Assembly: GCF_000263715.2 (NCBI RefSeq)
Contig: NZ_CM001514.1
Location: 3,413,674-3,477,673 of the forward strand
Reading direction: 5' to 3'
DNA length: 64,000 nucleotides
Source: Pseudomonas synxantha BG33R
GTDB taxonomy: Bacteria; Pseudomonadota; Gammaproteobacteria; Pseudomonadales; Pseudomonadaceae
Shown: one piece after another, positions 17,764 through 26,491 of the stretch
How the letters are laid out: each line of letters starts with the position of its first letter
Position numbering within the stretch: the first letter of the stretch is position 1
Program-made: the position numbers and the translations under genes
Notes under the pieces: model-generated
The model's database searches: none
What the model was told of the DNA's origin: nothing
What the model saw: only the letters and a program-made list of their open reading frames with translations

Positions 17764-20700
17764 ATGACCCGTGTCACCCCGCCCTATTTTTTCGACGAGT
17801 TCCTGCTACCCGTCAATCGCTCGACATTGAGCAAGCGCGAACGCGCCCTGGGGTTCACCGTCAAGGATCTGGAATGGCTGCACGGCGTGTATTACGCCAG
17901 CGACGCCAGCCGTCAGGATACCCGCCTGCAAAGCCCGCCCATGCGTGTAGAAAAGCTATTGATCAATGTGGCAGGGCAGGCTGCGATCCCACTCGCCGGC
18001 GCGTTTTCGATGAGTTCCACGCCCGACGGTGCCAAGGCTCTGCTGTACACGCCTTATGGCGGTATCCAGGTGTTTGACAGCCATGCCTCGCTGCTTGCCG
18101 AGGTCAGTCAGGCGTTGGCTGATTCGGTACAGCGCGTGCAATTGCTCAGCTTCCTGTCAATTGCACAGCGCAACAGCCTGCCGGCGGGTAGCGTTCTGAC
18201 ACTGACCACTTTGCCGGTCCTGGGTGCGGTCATGGAAGACCAGGAACAAACCCTGCAGGCCTGCCAACAGGCCAACGTGCAAGCAATGCTTGAGCACTTG
18301 CAGAAGACCCCGACCTTGTCCGCCATGCTCGACACATTGCTCGGCATCATGGCGCACCCTCATTTCCCCGGTCTGGATCAGCGGCAAACGCAAGTGAACT
18401 GCTTTCTCCAAAGCCCGACGGATGCCGATCGACGCTGGATCGACTCCCTGTCGTTACGTGATGCGTTATTGCAGTTCTATGTCAACCATGCCTGGCCCTT
18501 GGGGCAAACTCGCGAATTCATCAACCCCAAGCACGTCACCAGCCACTTCACCCAGCCCCAGTTGCAACAAGACCGCGAGTATTGGGACACGCTCATCGAA
18601 CAAACCTCCGGTACGCTGTCCAAATTGCTCGACAGCCTGCTGCAGACCTACTGGAACGAAGACATCGACAGCGGCACCTCACGCCTTGACCTGTTCGCGC
18701 AAATCCTGGCTGACAAATTCCGCCTCGATGTGCTGCTCAAGCGCCAGAGCGGCATCCTCAGTGCTGACGAAAGCCATATGCTCCAGGCCCTGTTTCTCAG
18801 CGACCAGGGCGCTCGCAGCACCTACGCCGCCGAACTGAGCGTGGAAACAGTACGCATCTATGCGCCGTACCAGCACTACGTGGAACTGGCCAGTACCCTG
18901 ATGCTGCATGACAGCCATGCCTACCTTTACACCCAATCCCGTGGCTTGCAGGTACTTAAAGATCTGGATGATCTCAAAGACACGCTATTGACCATGCTCA
19001 CCGCCGCCGGGCACGAAGATGAACTGCTCAATTTCCTGTCTCTGGACGAGCGCAACACCTTTATCGGCCTGGACCAGATCAATGTTGCCGCACACCCCGT
19101 CACCGGGCACGTGTTCACCGACATGATCGAAGACATCGCCGCCAAGCAGACCAGTAATATGAACCATGCCCTGAGCCTCTATCGCAGCAGCGCCGGCCAG
19201 GTGGACCTGGAAGCATTGCTCGATTACGCCCTGGACATCCGCACCATGCTCGACAGTCGCCTGGCCGACCTGGACACCGATGGGCGCTGGACAATACATC
19301 CCGTCAGCAGCGGCAATGGCCGCCCCTCCACGGTGCAAGCCGAGCGCGCCAAGCTGCACCTGCAACGCCTGCGTGCTGCCGAAGAAGGATTGCAGATCGA
19401 GCGCCTTAAGCACCCTACACTGCGCAGCGTGGCCACCCTGGCCCTGAACACGGAACTGCAAACCCAACGACTGGACCTCAAGGCCGACGAGGTTTACGTC
19501 AACACTTACGCGTCCCGCGCCGAGCAGCGTGAGGAGCGCGCGCCTGTGTCTTCGCTGAGCATGGTTGAACATTTCATCGAGCGCCTCGGCCAGGAGAGCA
19601 AGCCGCTCCCGGTGTCTTCCAGAACTGGGTTTTACACAGAACGCAACCAGGGTGTCGCCCTGAAGCTCAATAACATGCCCCTCAAAACCTTCAACAACAT
19701 GATCGAACGGGTCTTGAAGGTGTTTGCCGGCCACGAGATGCGTGAACTCCCGCGCCTGTTCCTGAATAACATCCGCGATAAGCACGCGCACTCGATGTTG
19801 TTGGGCCTGCGCAGCGAGGCTGAACTGCGGCTGCTGGGTAAAACGCTGACGCCACGCAGCCATGCCATTCTTGATGCAGTCCTGCAAACTGACAGCCTGG
19901 CGCGCCTGACCCGACATGGGATCAACGGGTTTCTGCCGGATGCTTATGCGCTGGCATTGCACAAGGGTACGTCCGACGCGCTGCTGCCGCTGGCCAATCT
20001 GTTTGTACTGACCGAACGTGGCGGCCTTGACCCCAAGAATTCGGGCCAGGCGATCCTATGGACGCCCCGGCGTGGTCATGAGGTTTTTGCGTCGGTCTCG
20101 GCCCTGCGCGAGGCGCTAACCCAGCGCCTGGCGCATCCGATCAAACGACTGTCGCTACTGGAAAATCTGTCATTGTCCCAGCGCGTGCCTCATCAGGCGT
20201 ATCGCCTGGCTGCGCTGCAACGTATAGACGAAAACCTGCTGGACAATCGCCTGAAAACCTACGGCGATTACGTCATGGACTCGGTGGACCAACTGCTGGC
20301 CATGGACTTGCCGGCGCGCGCCGTGCAGGACCGCCTGGATGAGATCCTGCAGATCCCGGCGCCCACCAACCTTGCCCGAGCCCAGGCGCTGGCCGATGCC
20401 ATGGTCACCCAGCAGGCCCTGCCCGTTTGGCTGGCAATGGCGCCCGCCAACGAGCAGATCTTCCATGCCGAACTGCTTGAGCAATACCACAACAGCGCCC
20501 CGGAAGAGGAAGACTACCTGCAAGGCATTCCCACCATTGGCGAGCACACCCTTGACGCCCTGTCGAAATTGCTCAAGGCGCGCTTTCCCAAGCAGACCAT
20601 CAGCCCCGATGATGTGCTGATTCCCGTGCACCAGGCCCTCGACATCCATGACTACAGCCTGACCGATTTTGCCTTGCGTCACTGGCCGAACCTGGACAAC

Positions 20701-22902
20701 CAGACTACCCGCCCCCGCTCGCGCACCGCCACACCGCTGCCGGACACCCTGGACGCCAATGCGCTGGTTCAACTGGTGCGGCAACTGGACTTGAAATCGG
20801 TGTACCAAAAGCGATTGCAAACCGAGATGGACACCCGCACGGAAGCTGCACGCAAACGCCGGCGCCTGTTCTGTCGGCAACTGCCATGGCAGGTGTTGCA
20901 ATACGCCCACGAACAACATCTGCAAGAACGCCTGTCAAACAAGGCCTTGGGCTTGGTCCAGCAGGTGTTCGACATGCCTGACGGCCTGGCACGTGCGGCG
21001 TTGAAGGACGTATCGACGCTGATCCGGCCCGTGGAGCTGGTGGCGACTGCAGGCGCTACTGCCGCCAAGGTATTGGGCATGTACCTGATCAGCCCTGGAA
21101 GTAAAGAGCCCGGTCCGGTAGTGCTCTATGCGCCCTACAGTGAAAACCACGTGCTCAAGCAATATGACAACGAGCAAGCGCTGCTGGATGAAGTGGAGCG
21201 ACCAGGGGAACTGCAGGACTGGGTCATCCAGCACCTGGAAGATCCGCACCAGGCCGTTTACCGCAGCTTGCTGCAAAACAACCTTCATCGCTCTTCGGAT
21301 ATGAGCCTGGCCTCATCTGCCGTGACCGGCAACCTGCTGCACTATTTATTCAGTGAGAACACGCTGATCCTGCTGAAAATGCTCGCCTGCCAGTTCGAAA
21401 AAGGCTCCAAGCTGCTTTGGGATAAAGTGGTGGGCGTGTTCGGCAAGGGCATACCCACGGCAGTGCACTTCATGGCGGGTAAACTCGCCTATCCACTTGT
21501 GGTCTGGCGCAGCTACAAGTTGGTCAAGCGCTCGGCTGAAGCGCTGCAACTGCACCAGTGGAAAGCCGCGATGAAGGACTTTAGCCTGGCTGTGGTGCAA
21601 ATGGCCGCCCTGTACAGCGAGCTTGATGGCAGCGAAACCCCACCGCCTGATGACGCTGACCTGGTCGACCTGCCGGAAGGCGGCCTGCCCACCGCCACTA
21701 CCCCGGGCCTGCGGGACGTCACCGCCACTTCCCGAACGCAGTTGCAGCGCTTGGAGGGCTACGACATCGCCCTTAAGGACCTTGAGCTGGACACCTCCAC
21801 CCATGTCTACAAGGATAAGGCGAGCGCCAAGAGTTACGTGCCGCTGGCAGGCAAGGTGTATCCGGTGAAGAAAACCAAGGAGCACTGGCGCCTGGACAAC
21901 GACGATCAGCAGGGCCCCTACGTTGGTCGCAATGCTGATGGCAAATGGGTAATGGACCTGAGCATACACAAGCCCCGCTTCGGCCAGGCCTGGACGCGGC
22001 AAAAAGTGCGACGGGCCGAAAGGCGCGACATCAATATTGAAGCACAGGGCATAAGGGCGATCGCCGCAGTGTCAAGCTGGAAAGCCCAAGTCATCGACGA
22101 AGCCTTGAACGTAGCGACCTACTACGCCGTCAACTGCAAGCGCAACATCCAGCTCTTTGCAGAGCTGCTCACGCCTGATAGTCGGGTAGGCCTGTTCTTG
22201 TGCGACCTGTTCGGCACTCTCAATCTGAACACGACCCAAGTAAAGAAAATCGAGGATATCATCGATGGAATACTGGATGAGTTAAGTGACCCCACCCTGA
22301 TCGGCCCTGAATCAATGCGCCTTGTCAGCGGTGAAAGCGTGAACAACCCCACCAATGAGTACGCAATGGTGCTTCTCGATGACAGCGAACGCAAAGTGTA
22401 CTTGTTCGAAAGGTTCTTCCATCCGAACCTGACGGAATACGCCACCATACTGAGTGAACCTTTCGACATGTTCGCCCATGCCAGAGCCTCTACCCTGATC
22501 CATGAGCTGACGCACCTGAAGTTCAAGACAGAGGACATTGCCTACCTGCGGAGCCTGGAACCATTCCGAGACCTGATCGATACGGCAAAGCCGGGTGCTC
22601 AGGCGGTGAAGACGCGCCAAGATGATTTGCAAACGAGCGGGCTGTCGGCGTTGACGCCGGCAACTATGCTATTCAAGGCATGGGATGACATATCCAACAC
22701 CTGGGAGGATTACGGCTTTTTCACCGCCACCAGCTTCCTCAAACGCAGAGTCCTGAATATCACGGGTGCCAAGACCCTGAATGAGGCCCGAGAAGTTTTC
22801 ATGAGCAATGTCGACAAGCGTATTGACGTGATTCTATCCAACGCCGACTCAGTCAGTTACATGATTACCCATCTGGGCCGCGCCCTGGATGCGGGGGCCT
22901 GA
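17764..22902 (+). CDS. Dermonecrotic-toxin-like protein with C-terminal HExxH metallopeptidase-like motif
   Basis: A 1712-residue protein resembling the large Pseudomonas proteins annotated as dermonecrotic toxin domain (DUF6543) proteins; this is by recall of sequence character. There is no signal peptide. Four copies of a short module, typified by LLYTPYGGIQVFDSHASLL, begin near residues 92, 386, 763 and 1119. A hydrophobic region lies near 1180-1230. Near the C-terminus is LIHELTHLKFKTEDIAYL, an HExxH zinc motif (H1580, E1581, H1584) followed by T-E-D at 1589-1591 and Y1594. That is close to the M35/aspzincin arrangement HExxH...T-D-D. GGAGA is present before the ATG at 17764; the frame opens 50 codons earlier but that part looks noncoding. 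It stands alone, with no obvious immunity or secretion gene next to it. Confidence 0.8.
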   Translation: MTRVTPPYFFDEFLLPVNRSTLSKRERALGFTVKDLEWLHGVYYASDASRQDTRLQSPPMRVEKLLINVAGQAAIPLAGAFSMSSTPDGAKALLYTPYGGIQVFDSHASLLAEVSQALADSVQRVQLLSFLSIAQRNSLPAGSVLTLTTLPVLGAVMEDQEQTLQACQQANVQAMLEHLQKTPTLSAMLDTLLGIMAHPHFPGLDQRQTQVNCFLQSPTDADRRWIDSLSLRDALLQFYVNHAWPLGQTREFINPKHVTSHFTQPQLQQDREYWDTLIEQTSGTLSKLLDSLLQTYWNEDIDSGTSRLDLFAQILADKFRLDVLLKRQSGILSADESHMLQALFLSDQGARSTYAAELSVETVRIYAPYQHYVELASTLMLHDSHAYLYTQSRGLQVLKDLDDLKDTLLTMLTAAGHEDELLNFLSLDERNTFIGLDQINVAAHPVTGHVFTDMIEDIAAKQTSNMNHALSLYRSSAGQVDLEALLDYALDIRTMLDSRLADLDTDGRWTIHPVSSGNGRPSTVQAERAKLHLQRLRAAEEGLQIERLKHPTLRSVATLALNTELQTQRLDLKADEVYVNTYASRAEQREERAPVSSLSMVEHFIERLGQESKPLPVSSRTGFYTERNQGVALKLNNMPLKTFNNMIERVLKVFAGHEMRELPRLFLNNIRDKHAHSMLLGLRSEAELRLLGKTLTPRSHAILDAVLQTDSLARLTRHGINGFLPDAYALALHKGTSDALLPLANLFVLTERGGLDPKNSGQAILWTPRRGHEVFASVSALREALTQRLAHPIKRLSLLENLSLSQRVPHQAYRLAALQRIDENLLDNRLKTYGDYVMDSVDQLLAMDLPARAVQDRLDEILQIPAPTNLARAQALADAMVTQQALPVWLAMAPANEQIFHAELLEQYHNSAPEEEDYLQGIPTIGEHTLDALSKLLKARFPKQTISPDDVLIPVHQALDIHDYSLTDFALRHWPNLDNQTTRPRSRTATPLPDTLDANALVQLVRQLDLKSVYQKRLQTEMDTRTEAARKRRRLFCRQLPWQVLQYAHEQHLQERLSNKALGLVQQVFDMPDGLARAALKDVSTLIRPVELVATAGATAAKVLGMYLISPGSKEPGPVVLYAPYSENHVLKQYDNEQALLDEVERPGELQDWVIQHLEDPHQAVYRSLLQNNLHRSSDMSLASSAVTGNLLHYLFSENTLILLKMLACQFEKGSKLLWDKVVGVFGKGIPTAVHFMAGKLAYPLVVWRSYKLVKRSAEALQLHQWKAAMKDFSLAVVQMAALYSELDGSETPPPDDADLVDLPEGGLPTATTPGLRDVTATSRTQLQRLEGYDIALKDLELDTSTHVYKDKASAKSYVPLAGKVYPVKKTKEHWRLDNDDQQGPYVGRNADGKWVMDLSIHKPRFGQAWTRQKVRRAERRDINIEAQGIRAIAAVSSWKAQVIDEALNVATYYAVNCKRNIQLFAELLTPDSRVGLFLCDLFGTLNLNTTQVKKIEDIIDGILDELSDPTLIGPESMRLVSGESVNNPTNEYAMVLLDDSERKVYLFERFFHPNLTEYATILSEPFDMFAHARASTLIHELTHLKFKTEDIAYLRSLEPFRDLIDTAKPGAQAVKTRQDDLQTSGLSALTPATMLFKAWDDISNTWEDYGFFTATSFLKRRVLNITGAKTLNEAREVFMSNVDKRIDVILSNADSVSYMITHLGRALDAGA

Positions 22903-22922
22903 ACAGGCCCCCCACGGGCGAA

Positions 22923-23192
22923 TCAGTCTTTCTGATCACGCAGGACATTGCCGGAGGCGCCGTCGATGCGAGCTTCATAGACGGTGCCATCGGATTTACG
23001 GCCTTTGACTTCCCAGTAGCCGTCGTTATCGGCTTCGGCGGCGTAGACCTCGACATACCCAGCCTTGGTCTTCGCCACTTCAATCGCTTTTTCAATCGGA
23101 ATCCAGCCCGCACCCGGCTTGTCTGCCAGCGCAGCGCCGGCGCTCAACAGCGCGGTGGTTGCACACAGGGCGGCTAAGGTTTTTTTCAACAT
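22923..23192 (-). CDS. PepSY domain periplasmic protein
   Basis: An 89-residue secreted protein with a signal peptide cleaved at about ALA-DKPG (residue 23) and one PepSY domain (IPIEKAIEVAKTKAGYVEVYAAEA, DGYWEVKGRKSDGTVYEARIDGASGNVL). Such proteins are small periplasmic modulators, sometimes next to two-component systems or proteases. Here no such partner lies beside it; it is divergent from the FecR-like gene. Function unknown. Confidence 0.9.
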   Translation of the reverse strand: MLKKTLAALCATTALLSAGAALADKPGAGWIPIEKAIEVAKTKAGYVEVYAAEADNDGYWEVKGRKSDGTVYEARIDGASGNVLRDQKD

Positions 23193-23340
23193 GTTCGTAC
23201 TCCTTGGTGGATGACAGTGTGTTTCCTGATTTTTTAGGCGCGTTTAAACAAGAATAAGTTCCAATTGATATGCAATCGCCATGATGCTGTTCTCGCCGTA
23301 AGGCTCGGAGGGGTAGAATGCGGGAAATCAGGATGAGTAA

Positions 23341-24336
23341 ATGAGCGAAAAGTCCCTTTCAGAAGCCGAATACGACGCCATCACCGACGCCGCTGCGCAT
23401 TGGTGTATGCGTGTGCATGCCAGCGACTGCACGGCGGCTGAACGTCAGGCCTTCGAACATTGGCACGATGCCCACCCGCTGCACGCCTTCGAGTATGCCG
23501 CGATGTTGGAAATCTGGGACGTGGCCGATCATTTGCCCCGCAATGCGCCTGCACCGCTTGTGGTGCCGCTCAAGCCTCGCAAACGCTGGCGCTCTTATGC
23601 GGTGGCAGCCGCCATTTGCCTTGCTGCTCTGCCGCTGGCCGCCTTCACGGGCTGGGAAGCCGGTTGGTTGCCAAGCTCGTATGAGCGGTTTGACGCCACC
23701 AACGGGCTGCGCAAAGTTACCCTCGGTGACGGCAGTGAGGTGGAGTTGAACCTGGGCACCGAGCTGGTCTACAGCCACTACAAGGATCGTCGCCAGGTGA
23801 AGTTGGCCAAGGGCGAAGCGTTTTTCAACGTCACCCATGACAGCGAGCACCCGTTTATCGTGCAGGCTGGCGAAGGCCGGGTTCGGGTGACGGGCACCCA
23901 GTTCAATGTGTGGAAGTATGAAGACCAGGTGCGGGTAATGTTGCTGGAAGGCTCGGTGCAGATCACCAGCGACGCGGTGCATGGCAGCGTGCCGTTGACG
24001 CCGGGGATGCAGGCCAGCTACCACCGCGGCGACGCCACACCGCAAGTCGCCGCGATCAAACCCAATGACCCTGCGCTTGCCTGGCGTACGGGCAAGCTGG
24101 TGCTTGATAACCTTGCATTGGCCGATGCGTTGCCGCTGATCAACCGATACCTGAACAAGCCAGTGATGCTGGCGGATGCTGGCACCGGGAGCATTCGCAT
24201 TGGTGGCATCTATAACCTCAGCGAGGTCAACAACCTCATCCCTTCCCTGCCCAAGGTCCTGCCGGTCTACCTGACCCGCAACCAGGATGGCAATCCCGTA
24301 CTCAACTCCATCCCGGGTAAAACGCCCAAGGGTTGA
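23341..24336 (+). CDS. FecR-family regulator without an adjacent sigma factor
   Basis: A 331-residue protein with the domain order of FecR/FpvR: N-terminal DUF4880 (residues 6-60, AAAHWCMRVHASDCTAAERQAFEHW), one membrane segment near 86-108, the FecR periplasmic domain (ATNGLRKVTLGDGSEVELNLGT), and a C-terminal secretin/TonB short N-terminal-like domain (LVLDNLALADALPLINRYLNKP). In cell-surface signalling FecR controls an ECF sigma factor from a TonB receptor. No sigma factor or receptor gene is next to it; the neighbours are a PepSY gene (divergent) and the fap operon downstream. Its partner must be elsewhere, or the system has decayed. Confidence 0.88.
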   Translation: MSEKSLSEAEYDAITDAAAHWCMRVHASDCTAAERQAFEHWHDAHPLHAFEYAAMLEIWDVADHLPRNAPAPLVVPLKPRKRWRSYAVAAAICLAALPLAAFTGWEAGWLPSSYERFDATNGLRKVTLGDGSEVELNLGTELVYSHYKDRRQVKLAKGEAFFNVTHDSEHPFIVQAGEGRVRVTGTQFNVWKYEDQVRVMLLEGSVQITSDAVHGSVPLTPGMQASYHRGDATPQVAAIKPNDPALAWRTGKLVLDNLALADALPLINRYLNKPVMLADAGTGSIRIGGIYNLSEVNNLIPSLPKVLPVYLTRNQDGNPVLNSIPGKTPKG

Positions 24337-24367
24337 GGCGCGTTTTTTTTACTTCAGTGTCCACTTT

Positions 24368-24505
24368 TGAAACACCTCGGTACGCTGAATCGCCCAGCGG
24401 CTGCGGATTCATGCCCCTGTCATCGAGACTGTTTCATCGCTGACACAGTTGACGAGTGTGGCCGGGCATATCGCGCCGCCCAGCGACTGTTTCATGCTTG
24501 AAACA
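24368..24505. promoter_or_regulatory. Putative activator (enhancer) sites upstream of fapA
   Basis: A perfect inverted repeat TGTTTCATGCTTGAAACA lies at 24488-24505, and a near copy TGTTTCATCGCTGACACA lies at 24430-24447. A third half-site TGAAACA is at 24368-24374. They sit about 60 to 200 bases upstream of the sigma-54 promoter, where enhancer-binding proteins act. The natural candidate to bind them is the sigma-54 activator encoded at 29437-30759; this is inference. Confidence 0.65.
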
Positions 24506-24567
24506 CTGCTATCGGCGATGCGCGCAGAAAAATCGCAACCTATTGAGTTTCAAACGCAAACGAAAAG

Positions 24568-24583
24568 CGGCACGGGTTCTGCT
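24568..24583 (+). promoter_or_regulatory. Sigma-54 promoter of the fap operon
   Basis: CGGCACGGGTTCTGCT matches the sigma-54 consensus TGGCACG-N4-TTGC(A/T) at all but two positions, with the invariant GG (24569-24570) and GC (24581-24582) correctly spaced. It lies 53 bases before the fapA start codon. Confidence 0.75.
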
Positions 24584-24635
24584 CTTTCCCTGATAACGCT
24601 GTTTAGGGTCAGCGTTCAGAACAAGGACTGCCGCC

Positions 24636-25076
24636 GTGATCACACTCACACACGCCTCGATAACCGTACTGCTGATCAGCTGCGTGCTCAGCGCCGGCAT
24701 CAGCCATGCGGGCGATGGCGTTATCGTGACAGGGCGAACCGTGCAGGGTCACATGTACGGGCGCACCTCCCTCCCCGATCCATACCCCACCACTGCCAAC
24801 GCCAACCCCAGCAAAGAAATCATCAGTGCCACCTCCGGCGAACTCAGTGATCGGGACATTGGCGGCATCCGCAGCGGTTCGGGCCTTGCGCGATCCATCC
24901 AGCCTAACGGCAACCTGTCTGGCCTGAGCGCCACGCAAAACAGCCTGTCGACCCAGGGCGCCGGCGCAGCCGCCGGCCATGGCGCGGGCAGCAGCATGGC
25001 TGGGCAGATCAATGGTTCGATCCAGCGCGGCATGGCGCCCTTGAACAACCTGGGCAACATGCTGGGGGGCAAATGA
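24636..25076 (+). CDS. fapA: FapA, functional amyloid accessory protein
   Basis: First gene of the fap functional amyloid operon; 146 residues, starting with GTG (AAGGAC upstream). A signal peptide ends near ISHAGDG (about residue 25). The rest is low-complexity, rich in Gly, Ala, Ser and Asn ([22 protein letters not shown]). FapA is a periplasmic protein thought to act as a chaperone that affects which subunits enter the fibre. The stop overlaps the fapB start (ATGA). Identification relies mainly on operon position and size. Confidence 0.9.
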   Translation: MITLTHASITVLLISCVLSAGISHAGDGVIVTGRTVQGHMYGRTSLPDPYPTTANANPSKEIISATSGELSDRDIGGIRSGSGLARSIQPNGNLSGLSATQNSLSTQGAGAAAGHGAGSSMAGQINGSIQRGMAPLNNLGNMLGGK

Positions 25077-25624
25077 TGAAGCGCATCCTGTTGACCATCG
25101 CCCTGCTGGGCAGCGCCTCGGCAATGGCAGACAACACCGCCGTTATCAACAACAGCGGCCAACAGTACGAAGGTGTGCTGTCGATCAACCAGGCAGCCGG
25201 CAACCAGCAACAGATGTCCAACAGCCGCGCAATCGCGCTCGATGGCCGGGCCAGCAATGTGAATATCCAGCGGCTCGACGGCAACGTCGACCCGTCCTTG
25301 AGTGCCAAGGTGGCGATTCAGGGCGCTTCATTTATCAATGGCAACGGCGTGCTGGGCGTTAACCAGTCGGCCGGGGCCAATAACCAATCAATCAACGCGG
25401 TGCGGATCAGCCTCAACCCTGGCCCGCAAAGCATCGATGACAGCGTCCTGTTGCAACAGAACACGACGCAGTTGACCGACTCAGGGCTCACCTCCACCAC
25501 TGGCAGCCGCCAGGTCGCGACCAGCGACCAGGCCTTCACCGGCAGCCGAGGAGTGATTCAGGTGAACCAGAGTGCCGGGGTGGGGAACCGAGTGGCTAAC
25601 ACCCTGGGCATCACTATCAAGTAA
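25073..25624 (+). CDS. fapB: FapB, minor amyloid subunit / nucleator
   Basis: A 183-residue secreted protein with a signal peptide cleaved near SAMA-DNTA. Three imperfect repeats of the form GVL.(I/V)NQ.AGNQ..N..AI.L are visible ([60 protein letters not shown]). FapB is a minor fibre component and probable nucleator. It is coupled to fapA; fapC follows after 69 bases. Confidence 0.93.
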   Translation: MMKRILLTIALLGSASAMADNTAVINNSGQQYEGVLSINQAAGNQQQMSNSRAIALDGRASNVNIQRLDGNVDPSLSAKVAIQGASFINGNGVLGVNQSAGANNQSINAVRISLNPGPQSIDDSVLLQQNTTQLTDSGLTSTTGSRQVATSDQAFTGSRGVIQVNQSAGVGNRVANTLGITIK

Positions 25625-25693
25625 CCGCTTGGTAGACGTTAGTTAGACCGTACCAACACTTAACCCAACTAATTAGAAGCAAGGAGAAACACC

Positions 25694-26431
25694 ATGAAAC
25701 CTCAAATGGCTCTGAAACCTCTGGTTTTCGCTCTCGCCGCACTCATGGCAGCAGCTGCTCAAGCGGGTGGCTGGCACCCTGCGCCTCAGCCAACGGGCGT
25801 AATTGCTGCTGTCGTCACGGATGTACAAAACAGCGCAGGCAATAAATTCAACGACACCAAAACCGAAAACAACGCGTCTGCCGATGACTCCGTCAACGGC
25901 AACAGCGGTAACGTCGGGGTCAACGTGCAGTCTGGCAGTGGCAACCAGGCCGACAACTCTGCCGCCATCTCCAGCGCCAAAGGCGATGCAGCGACCGTGT
26001 TCGGCGTGGTCGACGTGAATCAAAACAGCGGGCTGAACAGCTTCATCAACAAAGGCACGCAAAACAACTCCTCCCTGGATAATGCTGTTAACGGTAACTC
26101 CGGCAACGTCGGTTACAACGGCCAGTCCGGTCAAGGCAACCAAGGTAAAAACAACCTGGCTATCGTGACCGCTGACGGGAAAAATATCGCGGCGGCAGCC
26201 AATACCGAACAAAACTCGCTTGCCAACAACTTCCTCAACACCGCCGCCAGCAGCCACGGCTATGGTGGCAAAGCTCAATACGTGTCGAACAATTCCAGCC
26301 TCGACAACTCGGTCAACCGCAATTCCGGCAACGTAGGCGTCAACCTGCAATCCGGTGCGGGCAACCAGGGCAGCAACAGCCTGTCGATCGGCCAGGGTTG
26401 CACTGTGTGCAGCAGCGGCGTGCGCTTCTGA
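25694..26431 (+). CDS. fapC: FapC, major functional amyloid subunit
   Basis: A 245-residue secreted fibre subunit. After a signal peptide (cleavage near AAAQA-GGWH) there are three conserved amyloid repeats beginning at residues 59, 124 and 199, each of about 35 residues with the core VNGNSGNVG.N.QSG.GNQ. They are separated by linkers of about 30 and 40 residues, a short-linker version as in P. fluorescens rather than P. aeruginosa. It ends with the conserved Cys pair CTVC. An AAGGAG ribosome site precedes the start. A terminator-like hairpin follows immediately. Confidence 0.95.
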   Translation: MKPQMALKPLVFALAALMAAAAQAGGWHPAPQPTGVIAAVVTDVQNSAGNKFNDTKTENNASADDSVNGNSGNVGVNVQSGSGNQADNSAAISSAKGDAATVFGVVDVNQNSGLNSFINKGTQNNSSLDNAVNGNSGNVGYNGQSGQGNQGKNNLAIVTADGKNIAAAANTEQNSLANNFLNTAASSHGYGGKAQYVSNNSSLDNSVNRNSGNVGVNLQSGAGNQGSNSLSIGQGCTVCSSGVRF

Positions 26432-26438
26432 TCCAACG

Positions 26439-26463
26439 GGGCCTTGGCAACAAGGCCCTTTTT
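26439..26463 (+). terminator. Intrinsic terminator or attenuator between fapC and fapD
   Basis: Stem GGGCCTT / AAGGCCC with loop GGCAAC, followed by TTTTTA. It begins 8 bases after the fapC stop and lies inside the operon, so it could lower expression of fapDEF relative to the fibre subunit gene. Confidence 0.8.
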
Positions 26464-26491
26464 ATTTCAGTGCCCAACAGGTCATTCGATC

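Noticed and set aside
23341..24336. FecR-type gene as regulator of the TonB receptor at 37217
   Set aside because: That receptor has no N-terminal signalling domain and is 13 kb away, so a direct surface-signalling pair is unlikely.
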